Positions 8,639 to 16,663 of a stretch of DNA of 64,000 nt are shown piece after piece; positions within the stretch are counted from its first letter, which is position 1, and each line of letters opens with the position of its first letter. Source of the DNA: Bifidobacterium sp. ESL0690 (lineage in GTDB: Bacteria > Actinomycetota > Actinomycetes > Actinomycetales > Bifidobacteriaceae); NCBI RefSeq assembly GCF_029392315.1, contig NZ_CP113939.1:1984001-2048000 (forward strand), in the 5' to 3' direction. Under the pieces are notes generated by a model. It saw only the letters and a list, made by a program, of their open reading frames with translations, was not told the origin of the DNA and ran no database searches. Both the position numbers and the translations under genes were made by a program.

Positions 8639-9520
8639 ATGGCGCTTTCATCACCCAAACCGACATACAACACCGTCATTACCCCCGACTATCTCGAGGA
8701 GGACGTATATCCGGAGGAATACCCTGCCTTGGTAATCATCCACGACAGCAACTACGAATACGTCCACCCACACTGGCATCGCGGGTTGGAAATTGTGCAT
8801 TCGGCGAGCGGCGACGCGCGCTTTACCGTGGGTAAGAAAGTCTACGACATCGAATCAGGAGACACGTTAATCATCAGCCCTTACGAGCTGCACCACGCGT
8901 TGATTGACTCGCCTTACCGCGGAATTTCAGTGACCTTCAACGGCGACATCATCGCCAAACTCTATCCTTTCGCCGACCGTTATCGGTTTTCCTGGTCCGC
9001 CCCCAGCGCGAGCGACGACGACCGAGCCACTCTGGTCGCTTTGCTTACACGAATTATGGAATTGTCGAACCGTCAGGAACGCGACCGCAGCTTCCTCATC
9101 AACGCGGCACTGTACGAAATGCTCAGCCTGCTATACACCAGATTCACCTGCGGAATCCGCCGACCAGAGGAAATCCGGCGCGGCCGCAACATCATCATGG
9201 AAATCATCGGCTACTTGAACAAGCATTACACCGAGCCGCTCAACGAAACGTTCGTCGCCCAGCAGTTCGGTTACAGCCGCGAGCATTTCAGCCGGCTTTT
9301 CAAGCGCGCCACAGGTAATAGTTTCAAGGAATATCTAACCGAATTGCGTTGCGAAGACGCCCACGCCAAACTGCTCAATTCGAAAGGTAGCGTCGCCGAC
9401 ATCAGCCGGGCCACGGGCTTCCCCAGCGCCGCTAGTCTCAATTCCGCTTTCCGACAGCGTTACGGCACATCCCCGCGCGAGTACCGCGCCGTGCGGCATA
9501 CGACGACGCACCGGGCATGA
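8639..9520 (+). CDS. AraC family transcriptional regulator
   Basis: A 293-residue regulator. An N-terminal cupin-like sensing domain occupies roughly residues 30-120 (HWHRGLEIVHSASG with the GDTLIISPYELHH stretch). A C-terminal double helix-turn-helix fills about 190-285, with the family patterns FGYSREHFSRLFKRATG and GFPSAASLNSAFRQRYGTSPREYR. The ATG at 8639 sits behind a strong GGAGGGAGG site. It faces away from the sugar porter and esterase genes, which are its likely targets, through the direct repeats at 8543-8572. Confidence 0.92.
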   Translation: MALSSPKPTYNTVITPDYLEEDVYPEEYPALVIIHDSNYEYVHPHWHRGLEIVHSASGDARFTVGKKVYDIESGDTLIISPYELHHALIDSPYRGISVTFNGDIIAKLYPFADRYRFSWSAPSASDDDRATLVALLTRIMELSNRQERDRSFLINAALYEMLSLLYTRFTCGIRRPEEIRRGRNIIMEIIGYLNKHYTEPLNETFVAQQFGYSREHFSRLFKRATGNSFKEYLTELRCEDAHAKLLNSKGSVADISRATGFPSAASLNSAFRQRYGTSPREYRAVRHTTTHRA

Positions 9521-9696
9521 GAAATCGTATCGGATCTTCAATGTCATGTCGTCTCGTTTTGTCCGCATCGATATGACATACCGATATACTGTAGATAAGC
9601 GAGCGCTTGCCGCACAAATTCCGCTGCGGCAGCCCACGCGAAAACAAAGCGCTTGAATGTATTATGAATGCATTACCTCAAGGAGAAAGGCCGACA

Positions 9697-10482
9697 ATGA
9701 CCGTCGCACACTGCACAACCGTAAGCGCAACTTCGTTGGGATTACCTGGTTCTTGTGCCATCCCCGAAGCGAAAAGCGTGATTCCCAAGCAGATGTTCTA
9801 TATGAAACCACCGGTTTCGGCGCGGCTCAAGCAGCGGTTCGTCGGCGATGTCGAATCGATCACCATGCTCGCGCTGCTGCGGCCGAACACCATCAACGTG
9901 GCTACCGGCAAGAAAACCCGCGAAATTCTGGTGATGGGCATCGCGCAGAATTGCAAGGACGCGCCCGTTGAAGTGATGGAGCACATCGCGAAACTGCGTT
10001 CGTCTTCAAACATTCTTTTTGTCTGCGTGCGCGATGCGAGCCTCGGCAAAAGCGAAGGCAAGGATGGCGGCAACGCCCAGAACGGCGGAGCTCAAGGTGG
10101 CAGCACTCAGAGTGGCAGCAGCGATTTGCAATGTGCTTTAGCACTGCAACGCATTCTGCCCGTTCGCGCCGGACATCAAGGCGAGGCCCAGACCCAAACT
10201 TACGTCAGCAAATGGCAGGATCCGAAAACCGCTTCCCTATCGGTAACCGGCGAAACGCTGGACGACGTGTGGCGAAACCTTTGCGCGCAGGTGATTTTCG
10301 GCGACAGCGACGGCACCGACCTTGACGCACGACTCGCCAAGCAGTCGGCGATCGCCGAGCTCACCGCGCAAATCTCCAAGCTCGAAGGCGACCATGCCCG
10401 CGCCAAGGACGGTACCAAGCGCAACGAGATCTACGTCAAGCTCCACAAGGCCAAGAAACAGCTGGAAGTACTGCAAGGCTGA
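9697..10482 (+). CDS. DUF4391 domain protein
   Basis: This 261-residue protein has the DUF4391 pattern. IPKQMFY lies near residue 28, an FVGDVESITMLALLRPNTINV block near 50, and a central EILVMGI strand. A coiled-coil-like tail, rich in Lys and Glu, ends the protein. The family has no established biochemical role; from memory its genes often sit with helicase or type III restriction genes. Here it stands alone, with no helicase or methylase in the same transcript. A glycine/serine/asparagine-rich insertion (residues about 115-145) interrupts the domain. The ATG at 9697 has AAGGAG upstream; a longer start at 9607 lacks support. It may be a leftover of an older defence locus (inference). Confidence 0.7.
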   Translation: MTVAHCTTVSATSLGLPGSCAIPEAKSVIPKQMFYMKPPVSARLKQRFVGDVESITMLALLRPNTINVATGKKTREILVMGIAQNCKDAPVEVMEHIAKLRSSSNILFVCVRDASLGKSEGKDGGNAQNGGAQGGSTQSGSSDLQCALALQRILPVRAGHQGEAQTQTYVSKWQDPKTASLSVTGETLDDVWRNLCAQVIFGDSDGTDLDARLAKQSAIAELTAQISKLEGDHARAKDGTKRNEIYVKLHKAKKQLEVLQG

Positions 10483-10852
10483 ATAGCTAACGTAAAGCAT
10501 GGCGTATCTACGAAATACACTCGCGCAATCCATCTATGAAACTCACTCATGCGGTGTACTTACGCTTGATATTTATAACTTGACATAGCAGAGAACAGGA
10601 GTCATCAGTATAAATGCGTTCCCTGCTACATCTTCATGCGAAATCCATACATCGCGTAGCACGGAACACAAATCGTCAACATATATTGCATTCCCTGCTA
10701 CATCAAACTTGAAATCATCGTCTGTCTAATCGTGAAATCGTTGAAATATCAACATTGCAAAAATTCTAATCACTGCTTCGAAAGCAGGGAATCTCAGGAA
10801 TCGGGATATATTGCTTCAGTGCTGCAACTTATACACAGGCTTTATTCGCAAC
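10483..10852. repeat. Gene-free stretch with TTCCCTGCT/AGCACGGAA hairpin repeats
   Basis: No convincing gene is present. Two near-identical elements reading TTCCCTGCTACATC lie at 10619-10632 and 10691-10704. An inverted partner, GTAGCACGGAAC, at 10656-10667 can pair with the first through a stem broken by one C-C mismatch. A related GCAGGGAATCTC string is at 10784-10795. The same words recur at 12897-13120. Confidence 0.5.
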
Positions 10853-11533
10853 TCATGAATTATCGGAAGACCCACCGAACTCGTCAACGCCGACAATCTG
10901 CTGATAGAGCCGCTCCAACGTTTCCTCGCGACGAGCCTTGCTCAACTCACATTCCCAGACGACGAGCACCTTCCAACCGGCAGCCTCGAGCTCGGCGTGC
11001 TGACGGATGTCACGGTCGTGGTTGCGAACGAGCTTCGCTGTCCAGAATTCCACGTTGGACTTGGGCATCGAGAATTTCGTGCAGCCTTCGTGCATGTGCC
11101 AGAAGCAGCCATTAACGAAGACGATCGCATGCCACTTTGGGAGCACGATGTCCGGATGACCCGGATAGCGCTTGTCGTTTTTGCGAAAGCGCAACCCGCG
11201 GCGGAAGAGATAGGAACGAACGAGGACTTCGATTTTCGTATTCTTGCCGCGAATATGAGACATCGTATAGCTGCGGGTGCCGCGTTCGTATTTTTCGGGA
11301 ACCTTGCTGGACTTGCTGGACTTCCGCGCTTTTCGGGCACTGGCTTTACTACGCTTCTTTGCCGGCTTTGCAGTTTGCAGCGTTTCCCGAGACTCCCCTA
11401 CTTTTGCCGAGCCGTCTTTGCGACGTTTTTGGGACTGCTTTATAACTTGTACAGCGGACGTAGAGACGTCGGGGACAACGTCATCTTGGGTCGAGGATGT
11501 CTTGTCGTTCACCGTTTCTGATTGCCGCTTCAC
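10853..11533 (-). CDS. vsr: Very short patch repair endonuclease (Vsr)
   Basis: The C-terminal ~140 residues match Vsr closely: SHIRGKNTKIEVLVRSYLF, GLRFRKNDKRYPGHPDIVLP, VFVNGCFWHMHEGC, NVEFWTAKLVRNHDRD and the terminal WKVLVVWECEL. Vsr nicks beside the T of T-G mismatches formed when 5-methylcytosine deaminates, and is normally partnered with a C5 methyltransferase. The nearest such gene is at 16664, over 5 kb away and on the other strand. The product is 226 residues against about 140-155 usually. The extra ~85 N-terminal residues are Lys/Ser/Arg-rich with no recognised fold. A later start is possible, so the length of the tail is uncertain. Confidence 0.88.
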   Translation of the reverse strand: MKRQSETVNDKTSSTQDDVVPDVSTSAVQVIKQSQKRRKDGSAKVGESRETLQTAKPAKKRSKASARKARKSSKSSKVPEKYERGTRSYTMSHIRGKNTKIEVLVRSYLFRRGLRFRKNDKRYPGHPDIVLPKWHAIVFVNGCFWHMHEGCTKFSMPKSNVEFWTAKLVRNHDRDIRQHAELEAAGWKVLVVWECELSKARREETLERLYQQIVGVDEFGGSSDNS

Positions 11534-11793
11534 GGTTCCATTCCACTTTCAGTCTGCGACAAATCATAGAAACAGACGTCGCAGCGGATTATCCGCGAGC
11601 GCTTGACGGACGGCCAGTAAAACTCATCATTGCCCAGCATATATCCAGAAATGCCATTAAATAACTCGTACCACCAAATCTTATATCCACTATATGAAAC
11701 AGATTTTCTATTTTTGAGACAACCGACTCAATCTGCCCAACGTCTACCTAGCATGGCACTCAACACCAAAAACAGAAAAAGAAGTGAGAGAAG

Positions 11794-12795
11794 ATGGAAA
11801 AGGTGAAAAAGGTAGCGGATTGGATCACGAAATGGTTCACGCTCATCGTCATCGTCTGGGCGGTGTTCAATTATTTCGTGCCGCAAACCAGCGAATGGGC
11901 GAAGCACGACACGAGCTGGCTTCTGGGCATTGTGCTTTTCGGCATGGGTCTGACGCTTTCACTTGAAGATTTTGCCCGAATTTTCAAACAACCGCTGATG
12001 GTGATTGTGGGCACCGTGGCCCATTACGTCATTATGCCGCTGGTCGCCGTCGCGCTTTGCTGGATTTTCCACCTTGACGGGCCACTCGCCGTCGGCGTCA
12101 TTCTCGTGGGCTGCTGCCCCTCTGGCACTTCGTCCAATGTGATGAGCTTCCTAGCACGCGGTGACGTGGCGCTCGACGTCTCCATCGGTCTGCTTTCCAC
12201 ACTGCTTGCGCCGTTCATGATTCCACTTTTGATGCAGCTGCTTGCCTCGAAGTACGTTGCGATTCCTTGGCAGTCGCTCTTCCTCACTGCCGTCAAGGTC
12301 GTGCTTATCCCCGTCGCACTCGGCGTTATCTGCCACACGATTTTCAAAGATAAAATCTCGAAGGTGACCGACGTGCTGCCGATCATCTCACAGACCGCGA
12401 TTCTTTTGATCATTGGTATCGTCGTCGCCGCTAACCACGCGGGCCTCTTCAGCAAGGCCACCGCGCTGGCCATCCCCGTGGTCATTCTGCACAACCTCTG
12501 CGGCTATGGACTCGGATTCGGCTTCTCACGACTGATGTACAAGGTTTATCCGAAGGGCTTCGGCTATGCACAGCAGAAGGCCATCACCTTCGAAGTCGGC
12601 ATGCAGGATTCCGGCCTTGGCGCGACACTGGCGCTGACTTCGTTCGCAGCTGCCCCGATCACTGCCATCCCGTCCACGTTCTTTAGCGTCTGGCACAACA
12701 TCTCCGGCTCGGTACTCTCCTCCTGGTGGCGTCGTCACGACGAGAAGAAGGGTCTGGTTGCCGCTGACGATAGCGAAGCTGATAACAGCCGCTAA
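11794..12795 (+). CDS. Bile acid:sodium symporter (BASS) family transporter
   Basis: A 333-residue membrane protein with about ten hydrophobic segments. It has family hallmarks: LLGIVLFGMGLTLSLEDF near residue 55, GVILVGCCPSGTSSNVMSFLARGDVALDV near residue 110, and FEVGMQDSGLGATLA near residue 270. Bacterial members carry bile acids, pyruvate, pantothenate or other organic anions with sodium; the substrate here is unknown. The ATG at 11794 follows a purine-rich AGAGAAG site. The gene appears monocistronic and ends at the hairpin at 12897-12954. Confidence 0.88.
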   Translation: MEKVKKVADWITKWFTLIVIVWAVFNYFVPQTSEWAKHDTSWLLGIVLFGMGLTLSLEDFARIFKQPLMVIVGTVAHYVIMPLVAVALCWIFHLDGPLAVGVILVGCCPSGTSSNVMSFLARGDVALDVSIGLLSTLLAPFMIPLLMQLLASKYVAIPWQSLFLTAVKVVLIPVALGVICHTIFKDKISKVTDVLPIISQTAILLIIGIVVAANHAGLFSKATALAIPVVILHNLCGYGLGFGFSRLMYKVYPKGFGYAQQKAITFEVGMQDSGLGATLALTSFAAAPITAIPSTFFSVWHNISGSVLSSWWRRHDEKKGLVAADDSEADNSR

Positions 12796-12896
12796 GTCCG
12801 CTAACACCTCCGCTAAGGATGCCAAGAAGGACTGAGCCTAGCTCAAAAGCCTCGAAGAATGATAACGGAATAAATAAGTAGTTATTCTCCTCTCGA

Positions 12897-12954
12897 TTCG
12901 CAGCACGGAACGTTTAAATCGAATCTCATCGACGTTCCCTGCTGCGAATTTTTT
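12897..12954 (+). terminator. Intrinsic terminator of the BASS gene, built from the hairpin repeat
   Basis: Seventeen-base arms (12897-12913 and 12932-12948) pair with a single C-C mismatch and are followed directly by six T. The mismatch sits at the same place as in the repeat at 10619-10667. Confidence 0.8.
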
Positions 12955-13185
12955 ATATGCTCAACATCAAACGCTGCTATTCAGGGAATCTCGGAATTAC
13001 TTCGATCACTCAGCGCAGCACGGAACGACGCAGTTTCACAATTTCGGCTTCACTGCTACCCCTTCACAGCATTCTTACGTCAAATAACGTATATCGGCAC
13101 TCCCTGCTTATTCGTCTTACCGGTAAGGCGTACCTGACTTTAGAATGGAAGCGTTGCATACATTTTCATGTCAGGAAGGACTTTC
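12955..13185. repeat. Further copies of the CACGGAA/TCCCTGC words upstream of the oxidoreductase gene
   Basis: No gene is seen. The string GCAGCACGGAACGACG lies at 13015-13030, a CAGGGAATCTCGG string at about 12982-12994, and CTCCCTGCTTA at 13110-13120. They look like degraded copies of the element that forms the terminator just upstream. Confidence 0.4.
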
Positions 13186-14241
13186 ATGAGCAGGCTGAAC
13201 GGCAAACGCGCAGAGGCAGAAGAACAAGGGCTCAAGGTCAACGTCGCGATTCTTGGGGCTGGAGGCATCGCGAAATCGATGGCGAATACGCTGGTCGAAA
13301 TGGCTGGCGATTCGCGGTATAGCGGCCTGATTGAGCCTTACGCCGTGGCCGCGCGTGACGCCGACCGTGCTTCCGATTTCGCGCAAAAGTATGGATTCGA
13401 CGTTTCCTACGGTTCTTATGACGAGCTGCTGGCCGACCCAAAGGTTGACCTCGTCTACATCGCCACGCCGCACGCGCTGCACGCCGAGCAAGGCATCGCG
13501 TGCCTCAAGGCCGGCAAGAATATCCTGGTCGAAAAATCCTTTACTGCCAACACTTCGCAGGCGCAGGAGCTGCTCGACGTCGCCGAGAAGACCGGATTGC
13601 TCTGCACCGAAGCCATCTGGACGCGCTACATGCCTTCGCGCGGCATCGTCGCCGAGCTCATCAAATCCGGCGAAATCGGTGAAGTACAAGCCGCCACAGC
13701 CAATCTCTGCTACCCCACCACTCACAAGGCTCGCATGACAGACCCTGAGATGGCCGGCGGCGCACTGCTTGATGTCGGCGTTTACCCGCTGAATTTCTTC
13801 GACATGGCGCTGGGAGCCGATACCAACGAGCGCAAGATTTCGGATATTTCGACTTCGATGGTGCCGTACGAAACCGGCGTTGATGCCACCGATTCCATCG
13901 CTCTGCACTATGATGACGGCGTTATGGCCACGGCCACCGCTTCGATGCTTTGCGCCTCCGACCGCTCCGGCGCCATTTGGGGCACCAAGGGCTACATGGT
14001 CTGCCGGAACATCAACAACATCGAGGGCATCGACCTCTACGACCTCGACCACAAACTGATCCGCCACGTTGACATCCCTACACAGCTCACTGGCTACGAA
14101 TACGAGGTCGCCGCCTCCGCTAACGCCATTCTCGACGGCAAGACAGAATGCTCCGAAATGCCCCACGCCGACACCCTCCGCATCATGAAGCTCATGGATC
14201 AGATCCGCGGTAAATGGGGCTTGAAATACCCGTTTGAGTAA
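13186..14241 (+). CDS. Gfo/Idh/MocA family NAD(P)-dependent oxidoreductase
   Basis: The product has 351 residues from the ATG at 13186, which follows AGGAAGGA at good spacing. An ATG six codons earlier (13168) has no such site. The N-terminal Rossmann fold shows VAILGAGGIAKSMANTL at about residue 20. The catalytic-loop equivalent of EKP reads VEKSF near 115. The C-terminal domain has the GGALLDVGVYPL pattern near 190. Family members oxidise or reduce sugars, inositols or dihydrodiols; which one cannot be told here. The gene stands alone at the left border of the accessory island. Confidence 0.88.
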   Translation: MSRLNGKRAEAEEQGLKVNVAILGAGGIAKSMANTLVEMAGDSRYSGLIEPYAVAARDADRASDFAQKYGFDVSYGSYDELLADPKVDLVYIATPHALHAEQGIACLKAGKNILVEKSFTANTSQAQELLDVAEKTGLLCTEAIWTRYMPSRGIVAELIKSGEIGEVQAATANLCYPTTHKARMTDPEMAGGALLDVGVYPLNFFDMALGADTNERKISDISTSMVPYETGVDATDSIALHYDDGVMATATASMLCASDRSGAIWGTKGYMVCRNINNIEGIDLYDLDHKLIRHVDIPTQLTGYEYEVAASANAILDGKTECSEMPHADTLRIMKLMDQIRGKWGLKYPFE

Positions 14242-14267
14242 ACTGATGCAGGTTTCAGCAAGATAGC

Positions 14268-14373
14268 AAGTTTAAAAATACTTTTTAACTTATCATCATT
14301 TTTACTTAAGTTGAAAAATAATTTTAAACTTGCTATATTTTTACGAGAAGTTTAAAAATACTTTTTAACTTAT
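14268..14373. promoter_or_regulatory. Three AT-rich palindromes at 40-base spacing upstream of the ATPase gene
   Basis: Imperfect palindromes of the form AAGTTTAAAAA...TTTTTAACTT begin at 14268, 14308 and 14348, exactly 40 bases apart. The first and third are identical over 26 bases; the middle one is a variant. The last ends about 18 bases before the start codon at 14392. The arrangement suggests an operator array, perhaps for autoregulation (inference). Confidence 0.5.
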
Positions 14374-14391
14374 GTATGTATCCGAGGAATC

Positions 14392-15588
14392 ATGATTGAC
14401 AGGCCGCAATATCTCCATCACTTGGAGCAATGGAAGGATAAACCCGTCATCAAAGTAGTCACCGGAGTACGACGTTGCGGCAAATCAACCATTCTGGAAC
14501 TGTTCGCCAACCAACTTGCTACTTCCGGAGTTTCACAAGACCATATCATCTCAATCAACCTAGAACGTCTCGAGAACGAGTCACTGCTCGACTATCACCG
14601 GCTTCATGAATTCATCATCAATCGATGTAAAAGCCAAGGCATGCACTATGTGATGCTTGATGAAATCCAAAACGTACCGGACTTTCAAAAGGTTCTTGAC
14701 AGCCTGCAGACCCGTTCCAACATCGACCTGTATGTCACGGGTTCAAATGCGACGCTGCTAAGCGGCACACTAGCGACCCTGATTTCAGGCAGATACGTCG
14801 AGATACCGGTGATGCCGCTTTCCTTCGCCGAATATCGTTCGGCCGCACCGAAAGACGAATCGGCACAACGTACTTGGTCACGCTATATCCATGACGGATC
14901 TTTCCCTGCAACCACTGAATTCAGCGGAGACGACACACTTATTCACGATTATCTGGAGGGCATTCTCAACACTATCCTCATCAAAGACGTCTCCCAGCGT
15001 CTCGGAAGTACACGCGCGGGAGTGGTGGAAGCGGTCACTCGCTTCATGTTTGACAATATCGGCAACCTCACTGCATCCAAAACCATCAGCGACACGATGA
15101 CCTCTGCCGGCACACGCATCTCATCGCCGACGGTGGCGAACCTGCTGGAGGCATTGTGCTCCGCGTTTATTCTTTACCAGGCGCAGCGTTACGAGGTGAA
15201 AGGCAAGCGTATTCTCAAGCAGGAACGCAAATATTACGCGGTGGACATGGGCCTGCGCCGCATACTCGTTTCAGGAAACGTGCGAGACACCGGCAGAATC
15301 TTGGAAAACATCGTATTCCTCGAACTCAAACGACGCGCAGGAACGGTGTACGTAGGCCAATCCGCAGGAGGCGAAATCGATTTCGTCACCAACGGCGTGA
15401 ATGGCCCGGCCTACTATCAAGTCTCTGAATCGGTCCGCAATCCCAAGACCCTAGAGCGCGAACTCTCGTCGTTCCGCAACCTAGACGACAACTACCCCAA
15501 AACTCTCATCACCCTAGACGACGAGCTCCCCACCAGCCACAACGGCATTCAGCAGATCTATGCCCTTGATTGGCTGATGAAAGGATAA
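14392..15588 (+). CDS. AAA_14 ATPase with DUF4143 domain
   Basis: A 398-residue protein. The N-terminal AAA_14 ATPase has Walker A GVRRCGKST near residue 27, Walker B YVMLDEIQ near residue 85, and sensor-like YVTGSNATLL near 120. The C-terminal DUF4143 part, about 200-390, includes ENIVFLELKRR and GGEIDFV, a pattern resembling a PD-(D/E)XK fold with the E and D/E retained. The function of this widespread family is not settled; members are common in archaea and gut bacteria and in accessory DNA. A GAGGAAT ribosome site precedes the ATG. Composition is intermediate between the GC-rich flank and the AT-rich genes that follow. It is tandemly preceded by the palindrome array at 14268-14373. Confidence 0.88.
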   Translation: MIDRPQYLHHLEQWKDKPVIKVVTGVRRCGKSTILELFANQLATSGVSQDHIISINLERLENESLLDYHRLHEFIINRCKSQGMHYVMLDEIQNVPDFQKVLDSLQTRSNIDLYVTGSNATLLSGTLATLISGRYVEIPVMPLSFAEYRSAAPKDESAQRTWSRYIHDGSFPATTEFSGDDTLIHDYLEGILNTILIKDVSQRLGSTRAGVVEAVTRFMFDNIGNLTASKTISDTMTSAGTRISSPTVANLLEALCSAFILYQAQRYEVKGKRILKQERKYYAVDMGLRRILVSGNVRDTGRILENIVFLELKRRAGTVYVGQSAGGEIDFVTNGVNGPAYYQVSESVRNPKTLERELSSFRNLDDNYPKTLITLDDELPTSHNGIQQIYALDWLMKG

Positions 15589-15682
15589 AGCCCAGTTCGT
15601 TAACATCGGAGTCTTTGCTCAGCATGGCTATTGATTGGTATTTATCCAAATTACTTTGCTTTCCAGCTAATCGAAATTATCA

Positions 15683-16498
15683 TCACAATGACTTATTAAG
15701 ATCTAGCTGCGATGGTTTCTTAAATATGTTTCTGTTATGGTAATCGATAAATTCTTGAGCCGGAAAACCTACTTGAGGTACCGCTATTTTCTTTCCTGCA
15801 TATGAATACAACCATTTATCATTCGCTTCTGAATGCTCAAGCTCATCCCAAACCACAACTTCAAACTGTTGATTAATTGTTATGATTCCTTGGTCAAAAG
15901 CTTTATCGTGAAAGGCATTGAGGAGCAACGCATTCGAAGCTTTCACCTTCTCAGTCGGATTTGAAACAGCCCATGGTTTGATATGACTAACGACTAACAA
16001 TTCTTTGATAGCGATGCCAGTCAAACAGCATCGGGCATGATAGTTATTAAAAACTACCTTTCTCAATCGAGTCTGCCCGTATCTTTGGGTTGATTCAATC
16101 GAATAATCATGGCCAACAAATACAGGCTGGACTTCTAGCATAGAAGGCTCAGGAACATCCCCCGCAGGAATGTCATGAAGCTGATTCGTCAGCACAGTTA
16201 AGCAGTGGTCCGAAAAGGAATCTGGATCCTTAAAATATTCATCCCAAATCAGTCGGTCATATTTACTGCCATGAGCCAGACCTCGTCCTGAAAATTCAGG
16301 ATCGCCTGCGATGATATTCTGAATTTTTAAAACCACTGCAGCAGGGGTACGTCCAATACTTTTAGCAAGTTTTATTACTTCAGAACTATTTTCGTCGCAC
16401 TCTTTACGGTCAAGCATGACATGTAAAGCGAAAGCCATTTTAGTTTCTTCATATGTCCAATTACTACCTTGGCCGGATTCCTTAAAAGTATCAGCCAT
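15683..16498 (-). CDS. HNH endonuclease, probable restriction enzyme (HNH_2 type)
   Basis: The product has 271 residues. The C-terminal HNH_2-like domain (about 150-240) reads CCLTGI, then LLVVSHIKPWAV, then NALLLNAFHDKAFDQG. It supplies the expected His of the first strand and the Asn and His of the following helix. The N-terminal ~130 residues resemble the SAP-like or DNA-recognition region seen ahead of such domains. It is divergent from the C5 methyltransferase gene across a 165-base region with a perfect inverted repeat, the arrangement of many type II restriction-modification pairs. It is strongly AT-rich and has AAAGGAGTAAG before the ATG. That it is the methyltransferase's cognate nuclease is inference. 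Confidence 0.82.
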   Translation of the reverse strand: MADTFKESGQGSNWTYEETKMAFALHVMLDRKECDENSSEVIKLAKSIGRTPAAVVLKIQNIIAGDPEFSGRGLAHGSKYDRLIWDEYFKDPDSFSDHCLTVLTNQLHDIPAGDVPEPSMLEVQPVFVGHDYSIESTQRYGQTRLRKVVFNNYHARCCLTGIAIKELLVVSHIKPWAVSNPTEKVKASNALLLNAFHDKAFDQGIITINQQFEVVVWDELEHSEANDKWLYSYAGKKIAVPQVGFPAQEFIDYHNRNIFKKPSQLDLNKSL

Positions 16499-16570
16499 AG
16501 CAACTTACTCCTTTACTCGACTAACCGCTGCAAGCAAAGCATTCAAAATCAGCACTTCTCTTAACAGCAC

Positions 16571-16609
16571 ATTTAGAGATATCTATATTTTATCTAAATA
16601 TCTCTAAAT
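16571..16609. promoter_or_regulatory. Perfect 12-base inverted repeat in the HNH/methyltransferase divergent promoter region
   Basis: ATTTAGAGATAT (16571-16582) is matched exactly by ATATCTCTAAAT (16598-16609), with 15 bases between. It lies between the two divergent start codons, where an operator or methylation-sensitive switch would sit. No regulator gene is identified nearby. Confidence 0.5.
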
Positions 16610-16663
16610 CGATAACCAGAATTCGCATCGACAATTTTCTAGTGCTTGATCTAAATTTTAAAT

